Shown piece after piece: positions 15,186 through 22,997 of a DNA stretch of 64,000 nt. Location of the stretch: contig NZ_CP035088.1 in the NCBI RefSeq assembly GCF_004786035.1, positions 2,888,001 to 2,952,000 of the forward strand, in the 5' to 3' direction. This DNA is from Pseudomonas viciae (GTDB lineage Bacteria; Pseudomonadota; Gammaproteobacteria; Pseudomonadales; Pseudomonadaceae). Both the position numbers and the translations under genes were made by a program. How positions within the stretch are numbered: position 1 is the first letter of the stretch; the number at the start of each line of letters is the position of its first letter. The notes beneath the pieces are model-generated. The model ran no database searches. It was given only the letters and a program-made list of their open reading frames with translations, and was not told where the DNA came from.

Positions 15186-15860
15186 ATGACTTTTTCCATC
15201 GTCGGGCGCTGCGCCGAAACCGGTCAGTTGGGTGTCGCTATCAGCTCATCGAGCATTGCCGTCGGCGCCCGTTGCCCCTGGTTGCGGGCGGGCGTCGGCG
15301 CGGTGGCGAGCCAGAACATTACGCTACCGGCCCTGGGCCCGTTGATCCTTGACGAGCTGGCCGGTGGCCTGACGGCGCAAGAAGCCGTGGACCGCGCCCT
15401 GGCGCGCAATGGCTACAGCCAGTACCGCCAAGTGGCGGTGGTCGATACCCATGGACACACGGCGATTTTCAGTGGCAGCCATGCCTTGGGCATCCACAAC
15501 GCGCTGGCCGGTGAGCAGTGCGTCGCCGCCGGCAATCTGTTGGCCAGTGCTGGGGTGATCGAGGCCATGGTCGCCGCCTTCGAGCACAGCGGAGGCTGCC
15601 TTGCTTCACGCCTGATGAGTGCGTTGCAGGCCGGGCAGCAGGCTGGTGGCGAAGCCGGGGCGGTGCATTCGGCGGCGCTGTCGGTGGTGGATGACCTGAC
15701 CTGGCCCATCGTCGATCTGCGGGTGGACTGGGCTGAGGAGAATCCCATCGGCGAGCTGGAAAAACTCTGGCTGGCCTATCAACCGCAATTGCAGGACTAC
15801 CTGACCCGCGCCCTCGACCCGACCCAGGCCCCCAGCTATGGAGTGCCGGGCGATGAGTGA
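15186..15860 (+). CDS. DUF1028 (Ntn-hydrolase-like) protein
   Basis: A 224-residue DUF1028 protein beginning MTFSIVGRCAETGQLGVAIS, the family's opening block, followed by GARCPWLRAGVGAVASQNITLP, ALARNGYSQYRQVAVVD and GSHALGIHNALAGEQCVAAGNLL. The family has an Ntn-hydrolase-like fold, though an amidase reaction has not been firmly shown. AAAGGAG precedes it. The stop overlaps the start of the M20 deacylase gene by eight bases. Together with the Rid, monooxygenase and deacylase genes it suggests breakdown of an amide-bearing nitrogen compound. Confidence 0.88.
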   Translation: MTFSIVGRCAETGQLGVAISSSSIAVGARCPWLRAGVGAVASQNITLPALGPLILDELAGGLTAQEAVDRALARNGYSQYRQVAVVDTHGHTAIFSGSHALGIHNALAGEQCVAAGNLLASAGVIEAMVAAFEHSGGCLASRLMSALQAGQQAGGEAGAVHSAALSVVDDLTWPIVDLRVDWAEENPIGELEKLWLAYQPQLQDYLTRALDPTQAPSYGVPGDE

Positions 15861-17022
15861 ACTGCGCAGCCGCGCGTTACTCGCCCGTCTGGTGGGCTTT
15901 GCCACGGTCAGTCGCGAGTCGAACCTGGCGCTGATTGAGTTCGTGCGTGACTACCTGCGCGACCTGGGGGTGGTGTGCGAGCTGATCTACAACCCCGAGC
16001 GGACCAAGGCCAACCTGTTGGCGAGCATCGGCCCGTCGGTACCCGATGGCGTGGTGTTGTCCGGGCATACCGATGTGGTGCCAGTGGACGGGCAGGCCTG
16101 GACGGTCGAGCCGTTCTGCCTGAGCGAGGCGGGCGGCAAGCTGTACGGCCGGGGTACGGCGGACATGAAGGGTTATCTGGCCTCGGTGCTGGCGGCGGTG
16201 CCGCTGTTCCTCGCCAGCCCGCTTCGTCGCCCGCTGCACCTGGCATTTTCCTATGACGAAGAGGTCGGTTGCCTGGGCGTGCGCAGTCTGCTGGAGGTGC
16301 TGCTGCAGCGCATTCCCCAGCCAGCGTTGTGCCTGATCGGCGAGCCGACCCGTTTGCAACCGGTGCTGGCCCACAAGGGCAAGCTGGCGATGCGTTGCCA
16401 TGTCAAAGGGGCGGCCTGCCATTCGGCCTACGCACCTTACGGCGTGAATGCCATTGAGCAGGCGGCGCGACTGATTGGCCGGTTGGGGGAGATCGGCGCA
16501 GCGCTGGCCGATCCCTCGTTGCAGGACGCACGCTTCGACCCGGCTTATTCGACGGTGCAGGTCGGCGTGATCCAGGGCGGTACGGCATTGAATATCGTCC
16601 CGGCCGATTGCCGCTTCGATTTCGAAGTGCGCGCCTTGCCGGATTTCGCCCCGCAAGTGGTGGCCGAGCAATTGCAAGACTTTGCCGAGCGGACGCTGCT
16701 GCCGCCGATGCGTGCGGTGCAAGGCGACACCTCGATCCGTTTTGAACAGCTGTCCGCCTACCCAGGCCTGGCGACTTCCCCTGACAGCGCCGCCGCGCAA
16801 CTGCTCGCCCGTCTGTGCGGTAGCAACGCGTTCAGCACCGTCGCGTTCGGCACCGAAGGCGGCTTGTTTCATCAGGCTGGCGTGCCAACGGTGGTGTGTG
16901 GCCCCGGCAGCATGGACCAGGGGCACAAGCCCGACGAATACGTGAGCGTTGAACAGATGGCCGCCTGCGATCGCTTGATGGATCGGCTGGCGAGCTATCT
17001 CTGTGAACCCAATGATTGCTGA
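15853..17022 (+). CDS. M20 family deacylase (ArgE-like)
   Basis: A 389-residue zinc-dependent M20 peptidase of the acetylornithine deacetylase/DapE group. Metal-site blocks are VVLSGHTDVVPVDG (His and Asp), GRGTADMKGYLASVLAAV (bridging Asp), SYDEEVGCLGVRSLL (catalytic Glu pair) and LIGEPTRLQPVLAHKG; the C-terminal FGTEGGLFHQAGVPTVVCGPG carries the last His. I use the ATG that overlaps the DUF1028 stop rather than one five codons earlier. It is unlikely to be the arginine-pathway argE because it sits in a catabolic cluster; it probably removes an acyl group from an N-acyl amino acid or amine. Confidence 0.9.
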   Translation: MSELRSRALLARLVGFATVSRESNLALIEFVRDYLRDLGVVCELIYNPERTKANLLASIGPSVPDGVVLSGHTDVVPVDGQAWTVEPFCLSEAGGKLYGRGTADMKGYLASVLAAVPLFLASPLRRPLHLAFSYDEEVGCLGVRSLLEVLLQRIPQPALCLIGEPTRLQPVLAHKGKLAMRCHVKGAACHSAYAPYGVNAIEQAARLIGRLGEIGAALADPSLQDARFDPAYSTVQVGVIQGGTALNIVPADCRFDFEVRALPDFAPQVVAEQLQDFAERTLLPPMRAVQGDTSIRFEQLSAYPGLATSPDSAAAQLLARLCGSNAFSTVAFGTEGGLFHQAGVPTVVCGPGSMDQGHKPDEYVSVEQMAACDRLMDRLASYLCEPNDC

Positions 17023-17159
17023 CTGCAAGGGTGCCTGAGGAGAGTGATTTCAATGGACGCAGATTCCTGGTGGTCAGCCAGGCGACAACGAACAGGCCGA
17101 CAAGAGCCTTTGCTGTAGACCATACCGCCCGTGTTTACGGTCACCTTTGAGTCCCGTCA

Positions 17160-17181
17160 CCGGCTCGTGCGGGCGAGCCGG
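17160..17181 (+). other. GC-rich hairpin between deacylase and solute-binding genes
   Basis: CCGGCTCG (17160-17167) and CGAGCCGG (17174-17181) form a perfect 8-bp stem with a 6-base loop, 20 bases before the solute-binding protein ATG. No T-run follows, so it is not a classical terminator. It could mark mRNA processing or give a different level of the downstream gene. Confidence 0.45.
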
Positions 17182-17200
17182 CATTTCGAGGAACCGCTTC

Positions 17201-18241
17201 ATGTCCAGATCCTTGCGTTGCAATATTGCGTGTGCCCTGGCGTTGTTGAGTACCAGCGTCCTGGCCGCGCCCCAGAGTTTGACCGTGATTTCCTTCGGCG
17301 GCGCCACCAAGCAGGCCCAGGACAAGGCCTACTTCCAACCCTTCAACGCCAGCGGTGCGGGAAGCATCGTGGCCGGCGAATACAACGGTGAATTATCGAA
17401 GATCAAGGCCATGGTCGCGGCTGGTCACACCAGTTGGGATGTGGTCGAAGTGGAAAGCCCCGAGTTGCTGCGTGGTTGTGAGGAGGGCCTGTTTGAAAAG
17501 CTCGACCAGACGGCCCTGGGCGACCCGGCGGATTTTGTCCCGGGGGCACTCACCGAATGTGGCGTAGCTACCTATGTCTGGTCGATGGTCCTGGCCTATG
17601 ACCAGAGCAAGCTCGCCAAGGCGCCCAAATCCTGGGCGGACTTCTGGAATGTGGCCGATTACCCGGGCAAACGTGGTTTGCGCAAAGGGGCCAAGTACAC
17701 CTTGGAAATCGCCTTGCTGGCCGATGGGGTCAAGGCCCAGGACTTGTACAAGGTGTTGAACACACCGCAGGGCGTGGCCCGGGCATTCGCCAAGCTGGAC
17801 CAGATCAAGCCCAACATCCAGTGGTGGGAAGCGGGTGCCCAACCGGCGCAGTGGCTGGTGGCGGGTGACGTGGCGATGAGTGCCGCCTACAACGGGCGCA
17901 TCGCCTCGGCGCAAAAGGAAGGCATGAAGCTGAGTATCGTCTGGCCGCAGAGCCTGTACGACCCGGAGTTCTGGGCCGTGGTCAAGGGCACGCCGAACAA
18001 GGCCTTGGCCGAGCAGTTCATTGCCTTTGCCAGCCAGCCACAGGCGCAGAAGGTATTCTCGGAAAACATCCCTTATGGGCCGGTGCATCGCAAGACGCTG
18101 GCCTTGTTGCCCGCGGCAGTGCAAGAACAGTTGCCCACCGCCGAGGCCAATCTGGCTGAAGCCCGGGCCGTGGATGCCGAGTTCTGGGTCGACCATGGCG
18201 AGGAGCTGGAGCAACGTTTCAACGCCTGGGCGGCTCGCTAG
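17201..18241 (+). CDS. Periplasmic solute-binding protein (polyamine/PotD-like)
   Basis: A 346-residue ABC-type extracellular solute-binding protein. The chosen start MSRSLRCNIACALALLSTSVLAA has GAGGAA upstream and gives a clean signal peptide with cleavage near AAPQ; an in-frame upstream extension lacks these. The body shows SLTVISFGGATKQAQDKAYF, WDVVEVESPELLRGCEEG and WPQSLYDPEFWAVVKGTPNK, as in spermidine/putrescine-type binding proteins. No permease or ATPase gene is adjacent, so it would need components encoded elsewhere. It follows the deacylase gene after 178 bases and is probably the uptake part of the same catabolic system. Confidence 0.85.
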   Translation: MSRSLRCNIACALALLSTSVLAAPQSLTVISFGGATKQAQDKAYFQPFNASGAGSIVAGEYNGELSKIKAMVAAGHTSWDVVEVESPELLRGCEEGLFEKLDQTALGDPADFVPGALTECGVATYVWSMVLAYDQSKLAKAPKSWADFWNVADYPGKRGLRKGAKYTLEIALLADGVKAQDLYKVLNTPQGVARAFAKLDQIKPNIQWWEAGAQPAQWLVAGDVAMSAAYNGRIASAQKEGMKLSIVWPQSLYDPEFWAVVKGTPNKALAEQFIAFASQPQAQKVFSENIPYGPVHRKTLALLPAAVQEQLPTAEANLAEARAVDAEFWVDHGEELEQRFNAWAAR

Positions 18242-18270
18242 TCCCGAACCTGCGGCGAACACCACCTGTT

Positions 18271-18298
18271 TGTGGCGAGGGAGCAGATCCCTCGCCAC
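18271..18298. repeat. REP palindrome, GAGGGAGC type
   Basis: TGTGGCGAGGGAGC and its inverted partner form a short perfect palindrome between the convergent solute-binding and LysR genes. It matches the small REP family seen elsewhere in the window (51323, 54649, 55923). It can act as a transcript-end structure for both genes. Confidence 0.8.
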
Positions 18299-18323
18299 GG
18301 ACTATCCGGTGGTCCTGGAAATC

Positions 18324-19235
18324 TCATCCCAGCCATTGCTGGAATTGTTCCTTGCAGTAATCCACGAACAACTGCGCCGGTTTGGTCAGGTGTGCGCGTT
18401 TGAGCCATCCGGCCACCAACGCCGAGCCGGTCACGTCTTCGGCGATGTTGACGCAGACCACTTGCTGCCCATCGTAGGTGCAGGTGGAGTGCGGTCGGGT
18501 CACCAGCACCGCAAAGCCGAACGCCTGGCCGACCATGCCACGCACCATCTCGATGGACGGTGAGCTGAACACGATGTTCGGGGTCAGGCCCAACTCCTCG
18601 AAGATGCTCACGAAATAAGTCCGGCTGGGCTGCACGTCCAGCAGGATCATCGGCTCCAGCGCCAGGTCGCGCAGCGACACTTGCGCCTGATTGGCAAAAC
18701 GATGCCCCGCCGGCAACAATGCGTAGGGTCGCTGTGGGGCGGTCAACGCTTCGGTCTCGATGGTGCTGTCCAGGTCGTGCTCATAGAAAATCGCCAAGTC
18801 GAAACGCCCACCCGTCAAGCCTTGCACCAGCTCCTGCTGCTCGCCATCCTGCACGCGGATCTCCACCCCGGGAAAGCGCTCACGGAAACCGGCGATCAGC
18901 CGTGGCAGGTAAAGCGGGGCGACCGTTTCAAAGCAGCCGATGTCGATCTGGCCGCTGACCACATCGTTATCGGCCAGCGCGTTCTGCTCGAACTCCCGGG
19001 CCATGCGCAACAGCTCCTGGGCCTTGCGGTAGAAACGCGCACCGCCCGGGGTCAGCGACACGCCTTGGGCGTGATGGCGGATAAGCAGTTGCACGCCGAA
19101 GCTGTCCTCCAGTCCCTTGACGGCCGTGGCAATCGACGGCTGGGCGATGTACAGCTTGCGGGATGCTTCAGCGACGCTGCCACACTCGACGGTGGTGACG
19201 AAATACTTCAGCTGACGCAGGGAATAGGACGCCAC
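18324..19235 (-). CDS. LysR family transcriptional regulator
   Basis: A 303-residue LysR regulator with an N-terminal winged helix-turn-helix (MASYSLRQLKYFVTTVECGS, SVAEASRKLYIAQPSIATAVKGLE) and an effector-binding domain (QIDIGCFETVAPLYLPRLIAGF). It is convergent with the solute-binding protein gene and separated by a REP element. It is the nearest regulator to the monooxygenase-Rid-DUF1028-M20-transport cluster, so it may control that cluster, but it is not divergent from it and the link is only positional. Confidence 0.9.
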   Translation of the reverse strand: MASYSLRQLKYFVTTVECGSVAEASRKLYIAQPSIATAVKGLEDSFGVQLLIRHHAQGVSLTPGGARFYRKAQELLRMAREFEQNALADNDVVSGQIDIGCFETVAPLYLPRLIAGFRERFPGVEIRVQDGEQQELVQGLTGGRFDLAIFYEHDLDSTIETEALTAPQRPYALLPAGHRFANQAQVSLRDLALEPMILLDVQPSRTYFVSIFEELGLTPNIVFSSPSIEMVRGMVGQAFGFAVLVTRPHSTCTYDGQQVVCVNIAEDVTGSALVAGWLKRAHLTKPAQLFVDYCKEQFQQWLG

Positions 19236-19303
19236 GGCACACCTCGATCCGGATGGTTTTCGCCTACCTTACCGCGTGCCGCTGGTACATAGGGTGAGCA
19301 TTG

Positions 19304-19468
19304 CTACGGATTTTGCTGGGCATTGACGATATTCAGGCTGGCTTGTTGGTGGACACCTGCCGAGGTCCACACGTTGCCCAGCTGGATGAAGATCGCTTCG
19401 AGGTCCACTTCAACCGACGGAGAACCACTCTTGAGCAGGTCGCACATGGTCAAGTCCAGCAAGCCCAT
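19304..19468 (-). pseudogene. Remnant of a GlxA-type (DJ-1/AraC) regulator
   Basis: The minus strand encodes a 54-codon fragment that opens MGLLDLTMCDLLKSG and continues VEVDLEAIFIQLGNVWTSAGV. This resembles the junction in GlxA-family regulators where GLLDG...ALADRLA is followed by VDPDAIFVRDGNVWTSAGV in the DJ-1/PfpI-like domain. Homology stops abruptly on both sides: a stop codon lies just upstream in frame and the C-terminal AraC domain is absent. It is therefore a decayed internal piece of a regulator of about 320 residues. Confidence 0.55.
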
Positions 19469-19620
19469 TCGCGGCTACGCCAGGAACATCCGCGTGCGCG
19501 GTTTCGAGTTCATCAGAGGGCAGGGGAAGGGGATTGCAACAGGGCGTTATCGTAGCGCTTCGGTGTGCAGAGGTTGGTTTAATCCTGTCGTTACCCGCTG
19601 GCAACTGAGTCCGGGCTGAC

Positions 19621-19641
19621 TATCCGTTTTCGGCACAATTG
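19621..19641 (+). promoter_or_regulatory. Putative AraC-regulator operator, copy 1
   Basis: A 21-base element starting TATCCGTTTTC and ending CACAATTG lies 79 bases upstream of the AraC-family gene. The same element in inverted orientation occurs at 20701-20721 with 19 of 21 bases identical. Their positions before the regulator and before the porin gene indicate a specific binding site of the regulator. Confidence 0.6.
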
Positions 19642-19676
19642 AATAACCCGCTTGCGAGGCGGAATGGAACTTGCCT

Positions 19677-19713
19677 GACCTTTGATCCATAAGCCCTGGA
19701 ATCATCAAAGGTC
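19677..19713 (+). promoter_or_regulatory. Inverted repeat over the AraC gene ribosome site
   Basis: GACCTTTGAT (19677-19686) and ATCAAAGGTC (19704-19713) are perfect 10-base arms around a 17-base loop. The second arm contains AAAGG, the likely Shine-Dalgarno sequence, a few bases before the ATG at 19720. In RNA the hairpin would hide the ribosome site; in DNA it could be an operator. Confidence 0.55.
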
Positions 19714-19719
19714 GGGTCA

Positions 19720-20712
19720 ATGAACAACGACAACATGGCGCAACCACTTGTCTTGGCAAGCGTGTTGCCGGCGCAGCCGATCAATCGGTTCCGCACCGCC
19801 GACATCGACGAGCACGCGCGCAACATGGGCGGCTGGCAGGTGAGCTATGACCAGTTGACCCCCGGACGCTTCGAAGGTGAACTGATCGAATTTCGCTGCG
19901 ACTGGATGCAACTGGTGCGTGACCGCTCTAATCAGGCCCTGACCAAGCGAGGCATGGCTTGGGAGGGCGCCATTACGTTCAGCGTGCCGTTGAGTGCCGA
20001 TGGACCGGTGTTTTGCGCCGGGCATCCGATTACCGAGCCCAGCCTGCTGGTCGCCCGCGGGCAGAACCTGCCTGATTTGCGCACGCCCCAGCATCTGGAC
20101 CTGCTCGGGGTCGCGGTGGAAGAGCAGGCACTGGAACATCTGCTGGAGCGCCAGGGCAGTCGTTTTCGAATTACCGATCTTCCCAAGTGTTACCGCCTCG
20201 GCGACTCGACGCTGCCAGTTGAACTGGCGGCGCTGTTCGATGAACTCGAAGGGGGCGAGCAGGGGCGCGACTCGTTGCTTGGTTACGAGTCGATCCGCCG
20301 TGGCCTGCGCGATACGGTAATGCTGCATATGCTGGAGCTGGTGGCGCCGGATGAGGCGCCGCCGCTCAACCCTACGGCACGCAAGCGCATGGTCGACCGG
20401 GCGCGGGAGTACGCCCTGGCCCACGTCGACGAACCGCTGTCGATCCTCGACCTGTGCAACCACATCGGTGCCAGCCGGCGCAAATTGCAGTATTGCTTCC
20501 AGGAGACCCTGGGCATCAACCCGGTGGCCTATTTGCGGGCATTGCGCCTCAATGCCGTGCGCCGTGAACTGCGCAGTGGCGATCAGGCGCTGGGGGTACA
20601 GGAGGTCGCTGCACGCTGGGGGTTCTGGCATTTGAGCCGGTTTTCCAGTGACTATCGGATCCTGTTTGGCGAAACCCCGTCACAAACCCTGCGCCGCACT
20701 CAACTGTGCTGA
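19720..20712 (+). CDS. AraC family transcriptional regulator (EutR-like)
   Basis: A 330-residue regulator. The N-terminal half (WQVSYDQLTPGRFEGELIEFRCDWMQLVRDRSNQ) resembles the effector region of EutR/OruR-like AraC proteins. The C-terminal AraC domain has both helix-turn-helix units: SILDLCNHIGASRRKLQYCFQE near residues 237-258 and GVQEVAARWGFWHLSRFSSDYRILFGE near 289-315. It lies upstream of a porin, an MFS transporter and an amidase on the same strand and most likely activates them. Matching elements upstream of this gene and overlapping its last codons support autoregulation and control of the porin promoter. Confidence 0.9.
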   Translation: MNNDNMAQPLVLASVLPAQPINRFRTADIDEHARNMGGWQVSYDQLTPGRFEGELIEFRCDWMQLVRDRSNQALTKRGMAWEGAITFSVPLSADGPVFCAGHPITEPSLLVARGQNLPDLRTPQHLDLLGVAVEEQALEHLLERQGSRFRITDLPKCYRLGDSTLPVELAALFDELEGGEQGRDSLLGYESIRRGLRDTVMLHMLELVAPDEAPPLNPTARKRMVDRAREYALAHVDEPLSILDLCNHIGASRRKLQYCFQETLGINPVAYLRALRLNAVRRELRSGDQALGVQEVAARWGFWHLSRFSSDYRILFGETPSQTLRRTQLC

Positions 20713-20721
20713 AAACGGATA
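20701..20721 (-). promoter_or_regulatory. Putative AraC-regulator operator, copy 2
   Basis: Inverted copy of the element at 19621-19641, differing at two of 21 positions. It overlaps the last four codons of the AraC gene, including the stop, and ends 60 bases before the porin ATG, the normal place for an activator site. Its identity to the upstream copy despite coding constraint argues for a real binding site. Confidence 0.6.
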
Positions 20722-20781
20722 ACCGCTGACGAGCCGGCTCCCTAGGATGACCCCAACACCACATGGTCGGAGGGGCATTCG

Positions 20782-21714
20782 ATGTACCAAAATAAAAAAA
20801 TCAACGTCTGGCACTGTACGTGGCTGACCCTGGGGCTGATCGGTCTCTGTACCGCAGCCCATGGCACCGAAAACGGCGCGCCGACCACGGCGGTCGGGGT
20901 CTACGATTTCGGCGCGGGCATGATGCCCCCGGCCACGCCTTTCGGGACCGTCGGCCTGCGAACCGCCTTCTATTCAGCCAACGTGCAGAAAGATCGCCAC
21001 GGCAAATCGCTGGACAACAATTTCTCCCTGGATGTCTTGTCCATCGGCGTTGCCTATATGCGCATGACCGATTACACCGTGCTGGGCGCCAAGTACGGCT
21101 TCGGCACCGTGGTGCCGTTCTTCCAGATGGATGCCTCGGTGCAGGTGCAGACGCCTGTTGGCCCGTTGGATCTTGCGGCCGATCCGTTTCGCATGGCCGA
21201 CATCCAGGTGCTGCCGGTGATCCTGCAGTGGACCCTTTCGCCGAACCTGTTCGTCAATGCCCAGTTCCAGATCCAGGCACCGACCGGTGACTACGACAAG
21301 AATCGGCTGATCTCGCCGGGGCTCAATCACTGGACCTTTTCGCCGATTCTCAACGCGACTTACATCTCCGACAGCGGCTTTGAAGTCTCTTCAAGCTTCG
21401 AAGCCGACATCAATACGCGCAACCAGGCCACCGACTACAAGAACGGTGTCGAATACCGCCACGAATTCGCCGTGGGCCAGCACGTCGGGCCGTGGACCGT
21501 GGGTGTGGGCGGGTATTACTACCGGCAGTTCACCGATGACGATGCGCCAGGCCTGGAGGCGGGCAATCGCGCCCGAGTGCTGGCTGTCGGGCCGGCGGTG
21601 AGCTACTTCAAACCCGGCATACCGCCGGTCTGGCTGCACGTCTACAAGGAGCTCGATGCGCGAAACCGCGCCGAAGGCTACACCGCGGCGCTGCGTATCT
21701 CTCAAAGTTTCTAA
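20782..21714 (+). CDS. Outer-membrane transporter, MetA/SphA-like porin
   Basis: A 310-residue outer membrane protein. The signal peptide TWLTLGLIGLCTAAHG is clear, and the rest alternates aromatic and charged residues in amphipathic beta strands (FGTVGLRTAFYSANVQKDRHG, SVQVQTPVGPLDLAADPFRMADIQV, EASSSFEADINTRN-type repeats), ending in RISQSF with terminal Phe, the usual outer-membrane assembly signal. It resembles the 'phenol degradation MetA' transporter family. GGAGGGG precedes the ATG. It is followed 10 bases later by an MFS transporter and then an amidase, suggesting uptake of an aromatic or amide substrate. Confidence 0.85.
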   Translation: MYQNKKINVWHCTWLTLGLIGLCTAAHGTENGAPTTAVGVYDFGAGMMPPATPFGTVGLRTAFYSANVQKDRHGKSLDNNFSLDVLSIGVAYMRMTDYTVLGAKYGFGTVVPFFQMDASVQVQTPVGPLDLAADPFRMADIQVLPVILQWTLSPNLFVNAQFQIQAPTGDYDKNRLISPGLNHWTFSPILNATYISDSGFEVSSSFEADINTRNQATDYKNGVEYRHEFAVGQHVGPWTVGVGGYYYRQFTDDDAPGLEAGNRARVLAVGPAVSYFKPGIPPVWLHVYKELDARNRAEGYTAALRISQSF

Positions 21715-21724
21715 GGGGCTCGCC

Positions 21725-22981
21725 ATGAACCAATCAAGTTCCGTTTCAACGGCCGCGGCGTCGTCGCGACAGGCCGGTCGTCGTGAAGGGTTGGTGCTGA
21801 TGCTGGGCAGCAGCCTGACCATCATGGGCTCGACGATGGTCGCGCCTATCCTGCCTCGATTGGGCGCCGAATTCGGCCCCATGGAACCTCGTGCCGATCT
21901 GCTGGTGCCGTTGGCGATCACCGGCCCGGCCCTGGCGATTGCGTTGTGCGCGCCGTTGGCCGGTTGGCTGGCCGACCGGGTCGGACGCAAGGTCCTGCTG
22001 GTGATCGCCACGCTGCTCTACGCCTTGCTCGGGGCCTTGCCAGCCATCCTCGATAACTTGCCTTCGATTGTCGGCGCGCGGCTGTTATTCGGTTGCGCCG
22101 AAGCGGCGGTGATGACCTGCTGCGCGACCCTGATCGCTGACTATTGGCACGGCGAGGAGCGCATGCGCTACGTCAACCGACAGGTAGTCACCATCGGTCT
22201 GGTCGGGGCGCTGTTCTTTGTGGTGGGCGGGGCGCTTGGGGAGCATTCGTGGCGTTCGCCGTTCCTTCTGTACTTGCTGCCGTTGCTGCTGGTGCCGGCG
22301 ATGGTGAACGTGCTGTGGGAACCGACGCTGGTGAAGCGGAAAACGGTCGAGCCGCGAGCCGATGAGGTGGGCCTGACCAAGGTCGCGGTGCCGCAGCTGG
22401 TGGTCGGCTACCTGATGATCCTGGGGGGCATGATCCTGACCTTCGTCATGCCGATCCAGGCACCGATGCTGCTGGTCAGCCTGGGGATCACCTCCAGCAC
22501 CATGATCGGTCTGGCGGCAGGACTGAGCCTGCTGGCGACCTTGGTCGGTTCGCTGATGTGGCCCTTGTTGCGGCGTCGTCTTGGCATCGCCGGTTGCAAC
22601 GCCTTGTTGCTGGGCCTGATGGGCATCGGGATGTGGTTGCTGATGCGCAGCCAGAGCTACAACGCAGTACTGGTGGCCGCGTTCATCCAAGGCCTGGGCG
22701 CCGGGTTGCTGGTGCCCAACGTGATGGCGCCGGTGATGAATGCCTTGACCGCCACCACCCGTGGCCGGGGCCTGGGCGGGTTCACTTCGTGCCTGTACAT
22801 CGGCCAGTTTGTCAGTCCGCTGGTGGTGGCTTTCGTGGGCGCCTTTGCCGGTGACCTTCGTCATGCCATCCAGTGGTTGGCGCTTGTCAGTTTTATCGCC
22901 GCGTTGCTCTGGGTGATCGTCGGCCTGCGAGCGCGAACCCACGGCCAGGCGGCCCCCGTCGGATCACGTCAATCGTCATGA
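21725..22981 (+). CDS. MFS transporter
   Basis: A 418-residue major facilitator superfamily transporter with about 12 hydrophobic segments. The start MNQSSSVSTAAASSRQAGRR is chosen because it follows the porin stop by 10 bases; the upstream in-frame extension lies inside the porin gene. The loop motif GWLADRVGRKVLLVIATLLYA between the second and third helices is the MFS A-motif. The second half has GLGAGLLVPNVMAPVMNALT. It should carry the cluster's substrate over the inner membrane as porin and amidase partner; direction is not known. Confidence 0.9.
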   Translation: MNQSSSVSTAAASSRQAGRREGLVLMLGSSLTIMGSTMVAPILPRLGAEFGPMEPRADLLVPLAITGPALAIALCAPLAGWLADRVGRKVLLVIATLLYALLGALPAILDNLPSIVGARLLFGCAEAAVMTCCATLIADYWHGEERMRYVNRQVVTIGLVGALFFVVGGALGEHSWRSPFLLYLLPLLLVPAMVNVLWEPTLVKRKTVEPRADEVGLTKVAVPQLVVGYLMILGGMILTFVMPIQAPMLLVSLGITSSTMIGLAAGLSLLATLVGSLMWPLLRRRLGIAGCNALLLGLMGIGMWLLMRSQSYNAVLVAAFIQGLGAGLLVPNVMAPVMNALTATTRGRGLGGFTSCLYIGQFVSPLVVAFVGAFAGDLRHAIQWLALVSFIAALLWVIVGLRARTHGQAAPVGSRQSS

Positions 22982-22997
22982 AATAGGAGCCTGAAGC

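Noticed and set aside
15853..17022. Calling the M20 gene argE of arginine biosynthesis
   Set aside because: It lies in a catabolic cluster with Rid, DUF1028 and a monooxygenase, not with arginine genes; only the M20 family can be supported.
19301..19619. Plus-strand frames of 84 and 98 codons in the gap before the AraC gene
   Set aside because: They are antisense to the GlxA-type remnant and have no recognisable product.
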